Origin: Halictus rubicundus
Taxonomy: Eukaryota; Arthropoda; Insecta; Hymenoptera; Halictidae
Direction of reading: 5' to 3'
Assembly: GCF_050948215.1 (NCBI RefSeq)
Contig: NW_027488765.1
Span: 186,001-250,000 of the forward strand
Length of the DNA stretch: 64,000 nucleotides
Below the pieces are notes generated by a model that saw only the letters and a program-made list of their open reading frames with translations, was not told where the DNA came from and searched no databases. Made by a program: the position numbers and the translations under genes. The first letter of the stretch is position 1; every line of letters begins with the position of its first letter. This document shows positions 14,315 through 28,919 of the stretch, one piece after another.

Positions 14315-15800
14315 CTATCCTATCCTCTATCGTATCCTATCCTCTATCCGATCCTCTATCCTATCCTATCCTCTATCCGATCCTCTATCCTATCCTATCC
14401 TCTATCATATCCTATCCTCTATCCTATCCTATCCTCTATTCTATCGTATTCTCTATCCCATACTATCCTCTATCCTATCCTATCCTCTATCCTATCCTAT
14501 CCTCTATCCTATCCTCTATACCATCCTCTATCCTATCCTATCCTCTATCCGATCCTCTATCCTATCCTATCCTCTAGAATATCGTTACTCTATCATATCC
14601 TATCCTCTATCCTATAATATCATCTATCCTATTCTATCCTCTATACTATCCTATCCTCTATCCTATCCTATCCTCTATCCTATCCTCTCCTTTATCCTAT
14701 CCTATCCTCTACTCTATCCTATCCTCTATCCTATACTATCCTCTATCCTATCCTATCCTCTATCCGATCCTCTATCCAATCCTATCCTTTATACTATCCT
14801 ATCCTCTATCCTACTCTATCCTCTATCCTATCCTATCCTCTATCCTATCCTATCCTCTATCCGATCCTCTATCCTATCCTATCCTCTATCCTATCCTCTA
14901 TCCTATCCTATCCTATCCTCTATCCTATCCTATCCTATCCTCTATCATATCCTATCCTCTATCCTATCCCATCCTCTATCCTATCCTATCCTCTATCCTA
15001 TCCTATCCTCTATCCTATCCTCTATCCTATCCTCTCCTCTATCCTATCCTCTCCTCTATCCTATCCTATCCTCTATCCTCTATCCTATCCTATCCTCTAT
15101 CCTATCCTCTATCCTATCCTATCCTATCCTCTATCCTATCGTATCCTATCCTCTATCCTATCCTATCCTGTATCCTATCCTATCCTCTATTCTATCCTAT
15201 CCTCTATCCTATACTATCCTCTATCCTATCCTATCCTCTATCCTATCCTATCCTCTATCCGATCCTCTATCCAATCCTATCCTTTATCCAATCCTATCCT
15301 CTATCCTACTCTATCCTCTATCCTATCCTATCCTCTATCCTATCCTATCCTCCGTCCGATCCTCTATCCTATCCTATCCTCTATCCTATCCTATCCTCTA
15401 TCCTATACTATCCTCTATCCTATCCTATCCTCTATCCTATCCAATTACCTATCCTATCCTCTATCCTATCCTATCCTCTATCCGATCCTCTATCCTATCC
15501 TATCCTCTATCCGATCCTATATCCTATCCTATCCTCTATCCTATCCTATCCTCTATCCTATCCTATCCTTTATCCTATCCTATCCTCTATCCTATCCTAT
15601 CCTCTATCCTATACTATCCTCTACCTTATCCTATCCTCTATCCTATCCATTTACCTATCCTATCCTCTATCCTATCCTTTCCTCTATCCTATCCTATCCT
15701 CTATCCGATCCTCTATCCTATCCTCTATCCTATCCTATCCTATCCTCTACCTTATCCTATACTCTATACTATCCTCTATCCTATCCTATCCTCTATCCTA
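14315..15800 (+). repeat. 1,483-bp tandem unit, copy 1
   Basis: Tandemly duplicated with the next unit at a constant offset of 1,483. The offset was checked at four variants: TCGTATTCTC (14444/15927), TAGAAT (14575/16058), CCGTCCG (15352/16835) and CCATTTACC (15647/17130). The constant offset over the whole unit shows no net indel. The long open frame across the junction (14130-16100) is a by-product. Confidence 0.9.
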
Positions 15801-17285
15801 TCCTATCCTCTATCGTATCCTATCCTCTATCCGATCCTCTATCCTATCCTATCCTCTATCCGATCCTCTATCCTATCCTATCCTCTATCATATCCTATCC
15901 TCTATCCTATCCTATCCTCTATTCTATCGTATTCTCTATCCCATACTATCCTCTATCCTATCCTATCCTCTATCCTATCCTATCCTCTATCCTATCCTCT
16001 ATACCATCCTCTATCCTATCCTATCCTCTATCCGATCCTCTATCCTATCCTATCCTCTAGAATATCGTTACTCTATCATATCCTATCCTCTATCCTATAA
16101 TATCATCTATCCTATTCTATCCTCTATACTATCCTATCCTCTATCCTATCCTATCCTCTATCCTATCCTCTCCTTTATCCTATCCTATCCTCTACTCTAT
16201 CCTATCCTCTATCCTATACTATCCTCTATCCTATCCTATCCTCTATCCGATCCTCTATCCAATCCTATCCTTTATACTATCCTATCCTCTATCCTACTCT
16301 ATCCTCTATCCTATCCTATCCTCTATCCTATCCTATCCTCTATCCGATCCTCTATCCTATCCTATCCTCTATCCTATCCTCTATCCTATCCTATCCTATC
16401 CTCTATCCTATCCTATCCTATCCTCTATCATATCCTATCCTCTATCCTATCCCATCCTCTATCCTATCCTATCCTCTATCCTATCCTATCCTCTATCCTA
16501 TCCTCTATCCTATCCTCTCCTCTATCCTATCCTCTCCTCTATCCTATCCTATCCTCTATCCTCTATCCTATCCTATCCTCTATCCTATCCTCTATCCTAT
16601 CCTATCCTATCCTCTATCCTATCGTATCCTATCCTCTATCCTATCCTATCCTGTATCCTATCCTATCCTCTATTCTATCCTATCCTCTATCCTATACTAT
16701 CCTCTATCCTATCCTATCCTCTATCCTATCCTATCCTCTATCCGATCCTCTATCCAATCCTATCCTTTATCCAATCCTATCCTCTATCCTACTCTATCCT
16801 CTATCCTATCCTATCCTCTATCCTATCCTATCCTCCGTCCGATCCTCTATCCTATCCTATCCTCTATCCTATCCTATCCTCTATCCTATCCTATCCTCTA
16901 TCCTATCCTATCCTCTATCCTATCCAATTACCTATCCTATCCTCTATCCTATCCTATCCTCTATCCGATCCTCTATCCTATCCTATCCTCTATCCGATCC
17001 TATATCCTATCCTATCCTCTATCCTATCCTATCCTCTATCCTATCCTATCCTTTATCCTATCCTATCCTCTATCCTATCCTATCCTCTATCCTATACTAT
17101 CCTCTACCTTATCCTATCCTCTATCCTATCCATTTACCTATCCTATCCTCTATCCTATCCTTTCCTCTATCCTATCCTATCCTCTATCCGATCCTCTATC
17201 CTATCCTCTATCCTATCCTATCCTATCCTCTACCTTATCCTATACTCTATACTATCCTCTATCCTATCCTATCCTCTATCCTATC
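15801..17285 (+). repeat. 1,483-bp tandem unit, copy 2
   Basis: Second copy of the preceding unit. A substitution pattern near 15402/16885 (CTATACTATCC against CTATCCTATCC) distinguishes them. Its distal part also belongs to the 4.85-kb-offset duplication with 20.8-23.0 kb, so it has been copied at least twice. Confidence 0.9.
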
Positions 17286-18160
17286 CTATTCTCTATCCTA
17301 TTCTATCATCTATCCTATTCTATCCTCTATCCTATCCTATCCTCTATCCTATCCTATCCTTTATCCTATCCTATCCTCTATCCTATCCTATCCTCTATCC
17401 TATACTATCCTCTAACTTATCCTATCCTCTATCCTATCCAATTACCTATCCTATCCTCTATCCTATCCTTTCCTCTATCCTATCCTATCCTCTATCCGAT
17501 CCTCTATCGTATCCTCTATCCTATCCTCTATCCTATCCTATCCGATCCTCTATCCTATCCTCTATCCTATACTATCCTCTACCATATCCTATCCTCTATC
17601 CTATCCAATTACCTATCCTATCCTCGATCCTATCCTATCCTCCATCCTATCCTATCCTCTATCAGATCCTCTATCCTATACTAGCCTCTACCTTATCCTC
17701 TCCCCTATCCTATCCAATAACCTATCCGATCCTCTATCCTATCCTATCCTCTATCCGATCGTATCCTCTATCAGATCCTCTATCCTATCCTATCATCTAT
17801 CCTATCCTCTATCGTATCCTATCCTATCCTCTTTCCTATCCTATCCTCTATCCTATCCTATCCTCTATCCGATCCTCTATCCAATCCTATCCTTTATCCT
17901 ATCCTATCCTCTATCCTACTCTATACTCTATCCTATCCTATCCTCTATCCGATCCTCTATCCTATCCTATCCTCTATCCGATCCTATATCCTATCCTATC
18001 CTCTATCCTATCCTATCCTCTATCCTATCCTATCCTTTATCCTATCCTATCCTCTATCCTATCCTATCCTCTATCCTATACTATCCTCTACCTTATCCTA
18101 TCCTCTATCCTATCCAATTACCTATCCTATCCTCTATCCTATCCTTTCCTCTATCCTATC
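15950..18160 (+). repeat. ~2.2 kb direct duplication, copy 1 (offset ~4.85 kb)
   Basis: Matches 20790-23030. The offset is 4,837 at TAGAAT (16058/20895) and 4,854 at CCGTCCG (16835/21689), CCATTTACC (17130/21984) and CAGATCC (17663/22517). The 17-base change equals one TATCC-TATCC-TATCCTC word. Confidence 0.85.
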
Positions 18161-20789
18161 CTATCCTCTATCCTATCCTCTCCTTTATCCTATCCTATCC
18201 TCTACTCTATCCTATCCTCTATCCTATACTATCCTCTATCCTATCCTATCCTCTATCCGATCCTCTATCCAATCCTATCCTTTATACTATCCTATCCTCT
18301 ATCCTACTCTATCCTCTATCCTATCCTATCCTCTATCCTATCCTATCCTCTATCCGATCCTCTATCCTATCCTATCCTCTATCCTATCCTCTATCCTATC
18401 CTATCCTATCCTCTATCCTATCCTATCCTATCCTCTATCATATCCTATCCTCTATCCTATCCCATCCTCTATCCTATCCTATCCTCTATCCTATCCTATC
18501 CTCTATCCTATCCTCTATCCTATCCTCTCCTCTATCCTATCCTCTCCTCTATCCTATCCTATCCTCTATCCTCTATCCTATCCTATCCTCTATCCTATCC
18601 TCTATCCTATCCTATCCTATCCTCTATCCTATCGTATCCTATCCTCTATCCTATCCTATCCTGTATCCTATCCTATCCTCTATTCTATCCTATCCTCTAT
18701 CCTATACTATCCTCTATCCTATCCTATCCTCTATCCTATCCTATCCTCTATCCGATCCTCTATCCAATCCTATCCTTTATCCTATCCTATCCTCTATCCT
18801 ACTCTATCCTCTATCCTATCCTATCCTCTATCCTATCCTATCCTCCGTCCGATCCTCTATCCTATCCTATCCTCTATCCTATCCTATCCTCTATCCTATC
18901 CTATCCTCTATCCTATCCTATCCTCTATCCTATCCAATTACCTATCCTATCCTCTATCCTATCCTATCCTCTATCCGATCCTCTATCCTATCCTATCCTC
19001 TATCCGATCCTATATCCTATCCTATCCTCTATCCGATCCTCTATCCTATCCTCTATCCTATCCTATCCTATCCTCTACCTTATCCTATACTCTATACTAT
19101 CCTCTATCCTATCCTATCCTCTATCCTATCCTATTCTCTATCCTATTCAATCATCTATCCTATTCTATCCTCTATCCTATCCTATCCTCTATCCTATCCT
19201 ATCCTTTATCCTATCCTATCCTCTATCCTATCCTATCCTCTATCCTATACTATCCTCTAACTTATCCTATCCTCTATCCTATCCTATCCTCTATCCTATT
19301 ATATCCTCTATCCTATCCTATCCTCTACCATATCCTATACTCTATCCTATCCAATTACCTATCCTATCCTCTATCCTATCCTCTATCCTATCCTATCCTC
19401 TATCCTATCCTATCCTCTATCCTATCCTATCCTTTATCCTATCCTATCCTCTATCCTATCCTATCCTCTATCCTATACTATCCTCTACCTTATCCTATCC
19501 TCTATAATGTCCAATTACCTATCCTATCCTCTATCCTATCCTATCCTCTATCCTATCCTATTATCTATCCTATCCTATCCTCTATCCTATCCTATCCTCT
19601 ATCCTATCCTATAATCTATCCTCTATCCTATCCTACCCTCTTTCCTATCCTATCATCTATCCTATCCTATCTTCTATCCTATCGTTTCCTCTATCCTATC
19701 CTATCCGCTATCCTATCCTATCCTCTATCCGATCCTCTATCCTATCCTATCCTCTATCCTATCCTATCCTCTATCCTATCCTCTATCCTATCCTATCCTA
19801 TCCTCTATCCTATCCTATCCTATCCTATCCTCTATCCTATGCTATCCTATCCTCTATCCTATCCTATCCTTTATCCTATCCTATCCTCTATTCTATCCTA
19901 TCCTCTATCCTATACTACCCTCTATCCTATCCTATCCTCTATCCTATTCTATCCTCTATCCGATCCTCTATCCAAACCTATCCTTTATCCTATCCTATCC
20001 TCTATCCTACTCTATCCTCTATCCTATCCTATCCTCTATCCTATCCTATCCTCTATCCGATCCTCTATCCTATCCTATCCTCTATCCGATCCTCTATCCT
20101 ATCCTATCCTCTATCCTATCCTATCCTCTATCCTATCCTCTATCCTATCCTATCCTATCCTCTATCCTATCCTATCCTATCCTCTATCCTATCCTATCCT
20201 ATCCTCTATCCTATCCTATCCTTTATCCTATCCTATCCTCTATTCTATCCTATCCTCTATCCTATACTACCCTCTATCCTATCCTATCCTCTATCCTATC
20301 CTATCCTCTATCCCATCCTATCCTCTATCATTTCCTATCCTCTATCCTATTATATCCTCTATCCTATCCTATCCTCAACCTTATCCTATACTCTATCCTA
20401 TCCAATTACCTATCCTATCCTCTATCCTATCCTCTATCCTATCCTCTATCCTATCCTCTATCCTATCCTATCCTCTATCCTATCCTCTATCCTATCCTCT
20501 ATCCTATCCTCTATCCTATCCTATCCTCTATCCTATCCTCTATCCTATCCTATCCTCTATCCTATCCTCTATCCTATCCTATCCTCTATCCTATCCTATT
20601 CTCTATCCTATCCTATCATCTATCCTTTTCTATCCTCTATCCTATCCTATCCTCTATCCTATCCTATCCTCTATCCTATCCTATCCTTTATCCTATCCTA
20701 TCCTCTATCCTATCCTATCCTCTATCCTATCCTATCCTTTATCCTATCCTATCCTCTATTCTATCCTATTCTCTATCCTATACTATCCT

Positions 20790-23030
20790 CTATCCTATCC
20801 TATCCTCTATCCTATCCTATCCTCTATCCTATCCTCTATACCATCCTCTATCCTATCCTATCCTCTATCCGATCCTCTATCCTATCCTATCCTCTAGAAT
20901 ATCGTTACTCTATCATATCCTATCCTCTATCCTATAATATCATCTATCCTATTCTATCCTCTATACTATCCTATCCTCTATCCTATCCTATCCTCTATCC
21001 TATCCTCTCCTTTATCCTATCCTATCCTCTATCCTATCCTATCCTCTATCCTATCCTATCCTTTATCCTATCCTATCCTCTATCCTATCCTATCCTCTAT
21101 CCGATCCTCTATCCAATCCTATCCTTTATACTATCCTATCCTCTATCCTACTCTATCCTCTATCCTATCCTATCCTCTATCCTATCCTATCCTCTATCCG
21201 ATCCTCTATCCTATCCTATCCTCTATCCTATCCTCTATCCTATCCTATCCTATCCTCTATCCTATCCTATCCTATCCTCTATCATATCCTATCCTCTATC
21301 CTATCACATCCTCTATCCTATCCTATCCTCTATCCTATCCTATCCTCTATCCTATCCTCTATCCTATCCTCTCCTCTATCCTATCCTCTCCTCTATCCTA
21401 TCCTATCCTCTATCCTCTATCCTATCCTATCCTCTATCCTATCCTCTATCGTATCCTATCCTATCCTCTATCCTATCGTATCCTATCCTCTATCCTATCC
21501 TATCCTGTATCCTATCCTATCCTCTATTCTATCCTATCCTCTATCCTATACTATCCTCTATCCTATCCTATCCTCTATCCTATCCTATCCTCTATCCGAT
21601 CCTCTATCCAATCCTATCCTTTATCCAATCCTATCCTCTATCCTACTCTATCCTCTATCCTATCCTATCCTCTATCCTATCCTATCCTCCGTCCGATCCT
21701 CTATCCTATCCTATCCTCTATCCTATCCTATCCTCTATCCTATCCTATCCTCTATCCTATCCTATCCTCTATCCTATCCAATTACCTATCCTATCCTCTA
21801 TCCTATCCTATCCTCTATCCGATCCTCTATCCTATCCTATCCTCTATCCGATCCTATATCCTATCCTATCCTCTATCCTATCCTATCCTCTATCCTATCC
21901 TATCCTTTATCCTATCCTATCCACTATCCTATCCTATCCTCTATCCTATACTATCCTCTACCTTATCCTATCCTCTATCCTATCCATTTACCTATCCTAT
22001 CCTCTATCCTATCCTTTCCTCTATCCTATCCTATCCTCTATCCGATCCTCTATCCTATCCTCTATCCTATCCTATCCTATCCTCTACCTTATCCTATACT
22101 CTATACTATCCTCTATCCTATCCTATCCTCTATCCTATCCTATTCTCTATCCTATTCTATCATCTATCCTATTCTATCCTCTATCCTATCCTATCCTCTA
22201 TCCTATCCTATCCTTTATCCTATCCTATCCTCTATCCTATCCTATCCTCTATCCTATACTATCCTCTAACTTATCCTATCCTCTATCCTATCCAATTACC
22301 TATCCTATCCTCTATCCTATCCTTTCCTCTATCCTATCCTATCCTCTATCCGATCCTCTATCGTATCCTCTATCCTATCCTCTATCCTATCCTATCCGAT
22401 CCTCTATCCTATCCTCTATCCTATACTATCCTCTACCATATCCTATCCTCTATCCTATCCAATTACCTATCCTATCCTCGATCCTATCCTATCCTCCATC
22501 CTATCCTATCCTCTATCAGATCCTCTATCCTATACTAGCCTCTACCTTATCCTCTCCCCTATCCTATCCAATAACCTATGCGATCCTCTATCCTATCCTA
22601 TCCTCTATCCGATCGTATCCTCTATCAGATCCTCTATCCTATCCTATCATCTATCCTATCCTCTATCGTATCCTATCCTATCCTCTTTCCTATCCTATCC
22701 TCTATCCTATCCTATCCTCTATCCGATCCTCTATCCAATCCTATCCTTTATCCTATCCTATCCTCTATCCTACTCTATACTCTATCCTATCCTATCCTCT
22801 ATCCTATCCTATCGTCTATCCGATCCTCTATCCTATCCTATCCTCTATCCGATCCTATATCCTATCCTATCCTCTATCCTATCCTATCCTCTATCCTATC
22901 CTATCCTTTATCCTATCCTATCCTCTATCCTATCCTATCCTCTATCCTATACTATCCTCTACCTTATCCTATCCTCTATCCTATCCAATTACCTATCCTA
23001 TCCTCTATCCTATCCTTTCCTCTATCCTAT
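20790..23030 (+). repeat. ~2.2 kb direct duplication, copy 2 (offset ~4.85 kb)
   Basis: Partner of 15950-18160. It overlaps the start of the ~1.0 kb triple tandem at 22267, so the two duplication events are nested. Confidence 0.85.
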
Positions 23031-25300
23031 CCTATCCTCTATCCGATCCTCTATCCTATCCTCTATCCTATCCTATCCTATCCTCTACCTTATCCTATAC
23101 TCTATACTATCCTCTATCCTATCCTATCCTCTATCCTATCCTATTCTCTATCCTATTCTATCATCTATCCTATTCTATCCTCTATCCTATCCTATCCTCT
23201 ATCCTATCCTATCCTTTATCCTATCCTATCCTCTATCCTATCCTATCCTCTATCCTATACTATCCTCTAACTTATCCTATCCTCTATCCTATCCAATTAC
23301 CTATCCTATCCTCTATCCTATCCTTTCCTCTATCCTATCCTATCCTCTATCCGATCCTCTATCGTATCCTCTATCCTATCCTCTATCCTATCCTATCCGA
23401 TCCTCTATCCTATCCTCTATCCTATACTATCCTCTACCATATCCTATCCTCTATCCTATCCAATTACCTATCCTATCCTCGATCCTATCCTATCCTCCAT
23501 CCTATCCTATCCTCTATCAGATCCTCTATCCTATACTAGCCTCTACCTTATCCTCTCCCCTATCCTATCCAATAACCTATCCGATCCTCTATCCTATCCT
23601 ATCCTCTATCCGATCGTATCCTCTATCAGATCCTCTATCCTATCCTATCATCTATCCTATCCTCTATCGTATCCTATCCTATCCTCTTTCCTATCCTATC
23701 CTCTATCCTATCCTATCCTCTATCCTATCCTCTATACCATCCTCTATCCTATCCTATCCTCCATCCGATCCTCTATCCTATCCTATCCTCTATAATATCG
23801 TTTACTCTATCCTATCCTATCCTCTATCCTATCCTATCCTCTATCCTATACTATCCTCTATCCTATCCTATCCTCTGTCCGATCCTGTATCCTATCCTAT
23901 CCTCTATCCTATCCTATCCTTTATCCTATCCTATACTCTATCCTATCCTATCCTCTATCCTATACTATCCTATCCTCTATCCTATCCTATCCTGTATCCT
24001 ATCCTATCCTCTATTCTATCCTATCCTCTATCCTATACTATCCTCTATCCTATCCTATCCTCTATCCTATCCTATCCTCTATCCGATCCCCTATCCAATA
24101 CTATCCTTTATCCTATCCTATCCTCTATCCTACTCTATCCTCTATCCTATCCTATCCTCTATCCTATCCTATCCTCTGTCCGATCCTCTATCCTATCCTA
24201 TCCTCTATCCTATCCTATCCTCTATCCTATCCTATCCTTTATCCTATCCTATCCTCTATCCTATCCTATCCTCTATCCTATACTATCCTCTAACTTATCC
24301 TATCCTCTATCCTATCCAATTACCTATCCTATCCTCTATCCTATCCTTTCCTCTATCCTATCCTATCCTCTATCCGATCCTCTATCGTATCCTCTATCCT
24401 ATCCTCTATCCTATCCTATCCGATCCTCTATCCTATCCTCTATCCTATACTATCCTCTACCATATCCTATCCTCTATCCTATCCAATTACCTATCCTATC
24501 CTCGATCCTATCCTATCCTCCATCCTATCCTATCCTCTATCAGATCCTCTATCCTATACTAGCCTCTACCTTATCCTCTCCCCTATCCTATCCAATAACC
24601 TATCCGATCCTCTATCCTATCCTATCCTCTATCCGATCGTATCCTCTATCAGATCCTCTATCCTATCCTATCATCTATCCTATCCTCTATCGTATCCTAT
24701 CCTATCCTCTTTCCTATCCTATCCTCTATCCTATCCTATCCTCTATCCTATCCTCTATACCATCCTCTATCCTATCCTATCCTCCATCCGATCCTCTATC
24801 CTATCCTATCCTCTATAATATCGTTTACTCTATCCTATCCTATCCTCTATCCTATCCTATCCTCTATCCTATACTATCCTCTATCCTATCCTATCCTCTG
24901 TCCGATCCTGTATCCTATCCTATCCTCTATCCTATCCTATCCTTTATCCTATCCTATACTCTATCCTATCCTATCCTCTATCCTATACTATCCTATCCTC
25001 TATCCTATCCTATCCTGTATCCTATCCTATCCTCTATTCTATCCTATCCTCTATCCTATACTATCCTCTATCCTATCCTATCCTCTATCCTATCCTATCC
25101 TCTATCCGATCCCCTATCCAATACTATCCTTTATCCTATCCTATCCTCTATCCTACTCTATCCTCTATCCTATCCTATCCTCTATCCTATCCTATCCTCT
25201 GTCCGATCCTCTATCCTATCCTATCCTCTATCCTATCCTATCCTTTATCCTATCCTATCCTCTATCCTATCCTATCCTCTATCCTATACTATCCTCTACC
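22267..25300 (+). repeat. Three tandem ~1.0 kb higher-order units
   Basis: Three consecutive units start at the variant TAACTTATCC at 22267, 23268 and 24291 (periods 1,001 and 1,023). The CAGATCC marker repeats at 22517, 23518 and 24541 with the same periods. Units 2 and 3 share private variants CCATCCGATCC (23761/24784) and CCGATCCCC (1,023 apart, near 24083/25106), so they are the most recent pair. The private TATGCGATCC at ~22579 occurs in unit 1 only. Confidence 0.87.
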
Positions 25301-28300
25301 TTATCCTATCCTCTATCCTATCCAATTACCTATCCTATCCTCTATCCTATCCTTTCCTCTATCCTATCCTATCCTCTATCCGATCCTCTATCCTATCCTA
25401 TCCTCTATAATATCGTTTACTCTATCATATGCTATCCTCTATCCTATAATATCATCTATCCTATTCTATCCTCTATACTATCCTATCCTCTATCCTATCC
25501 TATCCTCTATCCTATCCTCTCCTCTATCCTATCCTATCCTCTATCCTATCCTATAATCTATCCTCTATCCTATCCTACCCTCTTTCCTATCCTATCATCT
25601 ATCCTATCCTATCTTCTATCCTATCGTTTCCTCTATCCTATCCTATCCTCTATCCTATCCTATCCTCTATCCGATCCTATATCCTATCCTATCCTCTATC
25701 CTATCCTATCCTCTATCCTATCCTATCCTTTATCCTATCCTATCCTCTATCCTATCCTATCCTCTATCCTATACTATCCTCTACCTTATCCTATCCTCTA
25801 TCCTATCCATTTACCTATCCTATCCTCTATCCTATCCTTTCCTCTATCCTATCCTATCCTCTATCCGATCCTCTATCCTATCCTCTATCCTATCCTATCC
25901 TATCCTCTACCTTATCCTATACTCTATACTATCCTCTATCCTATCCTATCCTCTATCCTATCCTATTCTCTATCCTATTCTATCATCTATCCTATTCTAT
26001 CCTCTATCCTATCCTATCCTCTATCCTATCCTATCCTTTATCCTATCCTATCCTCTATCCTATCCTATCCTCTATCCTATACTATCCTCTAACTTATCCT
26101 ATCCTCTATCCTATCCAATTACCTATCCTATCCTCTATCCTATCCTTTCCTCTATCCTATCCTATCCTCTATCCGATCCTCTATCGTATCCTCTATCCTA
26201 TCCTCTATCCTATCCTATCATCTATCCTATCCTATCCTCTATCCGATCCTCTGTCCTATCCTATCCTCTATCCTATCCTCTATCCTATCCTCTATCCTAT
26301 CCTATCCTCTATCCTATCCTATCCTATCCTCTATCCTATCCTATCCTTTATCCTATCCTATCCTCTATTCTATCCTATCCTCTATCCTATACTATCCTCT
26401 ATCCTATCCTTTCCTCTATCCTATCCTATCCTCTATCCGATCCTCTATCGTATCCTCTATCCTATCCTCTATCCTATCCTATCCGATCCTTTATCCTATC
26501 CTCTATCCTATACTATCCTCTACCATATCCTATCCTCTATCCTATCCAATTACCTATCCTATCCTCGATCCTATCCTATCCTCCATCCTATCCTATCCTC
26601 TATCAGATCCTCTATCCTATACTAGCCTCTACCTTATCCTCTCCCCTATCCTATCCAATTACCTATCCGATCCTCTATCCTATCCTATCCTCTATCCGAT
26701 CCTCTATCCTATCCTATCCTCTATAATATCGTTTACTCTATCATATCCTATCCTCTATCCTATAATATCATCTATCCTATCCTATCCTCTATCCTATCCT
26801 CTCCTCTATCCTATCCTATCCTCTATCCTATCCTCTATCCTATCCTCTATCCTATCCTTTCCTATCCTCTATCCTATCCTATCATGTCCTCTATCCTATC
26901 CTATCCTGTATCCTATCCTATCCTCTATTCGATCCTATCCTCTATCCTATACTATCCTCTATCCTATCCTATCCTCTATCCGATCCTCTATCCAATCCTA
27001 TCCTTTACCCTATCCTATCCTCTATCCTACTCTATCCTCTATCCTATCCTATCCTCTATCCTATCCTATCCTCTGTCCGATCCTCTATCCTATCCTATCC
27101 TCTATCCTATCCTATACTCTATCCTATACTATCCTCTACCTTATCCTATCCTCTATCCTATCCAATTACCTATCCTATCCTCTATCCTATCCTTTCCTCT
27201 ATCCTATCCTTTCCTCTATCCTATCCTATCCTCTATCCGATCCTCTATCCTATCCTCTATCCGATCCTCTATCCTATCCTCTATCCTATCCAATTACCTA
27301 TCCTATCCTCGATCCTATCCTATCCTCCATCCTATCCTATCCTCTATCAGATCCTCTATGCTATACTAGCCTCTACCTTATCCTCTCCCCTATCCTATCC
27401 AATAACCTATCCGATCCTCTATCCTATCCTATCCTCTATCCGATCGTATCCTCTATCATATCCTATCATCTATCCTATCCTCTATCGTATCCTATCCTAT
27501 CCTCTTTCCTATCCTATCCTCTATCCTATCCTATCCTCTATCCTATCCTCTATACCATCCTCTATCCTATCCTATCCTCTATCCGATCCTCTATCCTATC
27601 CTATCCTCTATAATATCGTTTACTCTATCATATCCTATCCTCTATCCTATTCTATCCTCTATCCTATCCTATCCTCTATCCTATCCTATCCTTTATCCTA
27701 TCCTATCCTCTATCCTATCCTATCCTCTATCCTATACTATCCTCTAACTTATCCTATCCTCTATCCTATCCAATTACCTATCGTATCCTCTATCCTATCC
27801 TTTCCTCTATCCTATCCTATCCTCTATCCGATCCTCTACCCTATCCTCTATCCTAACCTCTATCCTATCCTATCCGATCCTCTATCCTATCCTCTATCCT
27901 ATACTATCCTCTACCTTATCCTATCCTCTATCCTATCCAATTACCTATCCTATCCTGTATCCTATCCTTTCCTCTATCCTATCCTATCCTCTATCCGATC
28001 CTCTATCCTATCCTCTATCCTATCCTATCCTCTATCCTATCCTATCCTATCCTCTACCTTACCCTATACTCTATCCTATCCAATTACCTATCCTATCCTC
28101 TATCCTATCCTATCCTCTATCCTATCCTCTATCCTCTCCTATCCTCTATCCTATCCTATCCTCTATCCTATCCTATCCTCTATCCTATACTATCCTCTAC
28201 CTTATCCTATCCTCTATAATGTCCAATTACCTATCCTATCCTCTATCCTATCCTTTCCTCTATCCTATCCTATCCTCTATCCTATCCTATAATCTATCCT

Positions 28301-28919
28301 CTATCCTATCCTACCCTCTTTCCTATCCTATCATCTATCCTATCCTATCTTCTATCCAATCGTTTCCTCTATCCTATCCTATCCGCTATCCTATCCTATC
28401 CTCTATCCTATCCTCTATCCTTTCCTATCCTCTATCCTATCCTATCCTCTATCCTATCCTCTATCCTATCCTATCCTATCCTCTATCCTATCCTATCCTA
28501 TCCTATCCTCTATCCTATGCTATCCTATTTTCTATCCTATCCTATCCTTTATCCTATCCTATCCTCTATTCTATCGTATCCTCTATCCTATACTACCCTC
28601 TATCCTATCCTATCCTCTATCCTATCCTATCCTCTATCCTATCCTCTATCCTATCCTATCCTATCCTCTATCCTATCCTATCCTATCCTATCCTATCATC
28701 TACCTTATCCTATACTCTATCCTATCCAATTACCTATCCTATCCTCTATCCTATCCTCTATCCTATCCTCTATCCTATCCTATCCTCTATCCTATCCTCT
28801 ATCCTATCCTCTATCCTATCCTATCCTCTATCCTATCCTATATCCTATCCTATCCTCTATCCTATCCTCTATCCTATCCTATCCTCTATCCTATCCTATC
28901 CTCTATCCTATCCTCTATC

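Noticed and set aside
14130..16100. 656-residue + strand open frame, and its many LSYP/YPI/SSI relatives across the window, as protein genes
   Set aside because: The residues simply follow the TATCC/TATCCTC words read in each frame, starts are chance ATG or GTG/TTG variants, frames change with every 5- or 7-base word, and overlapping frames are equally open (28219-29226 and 28517-29833). There is no domain, codon bias or gene context.
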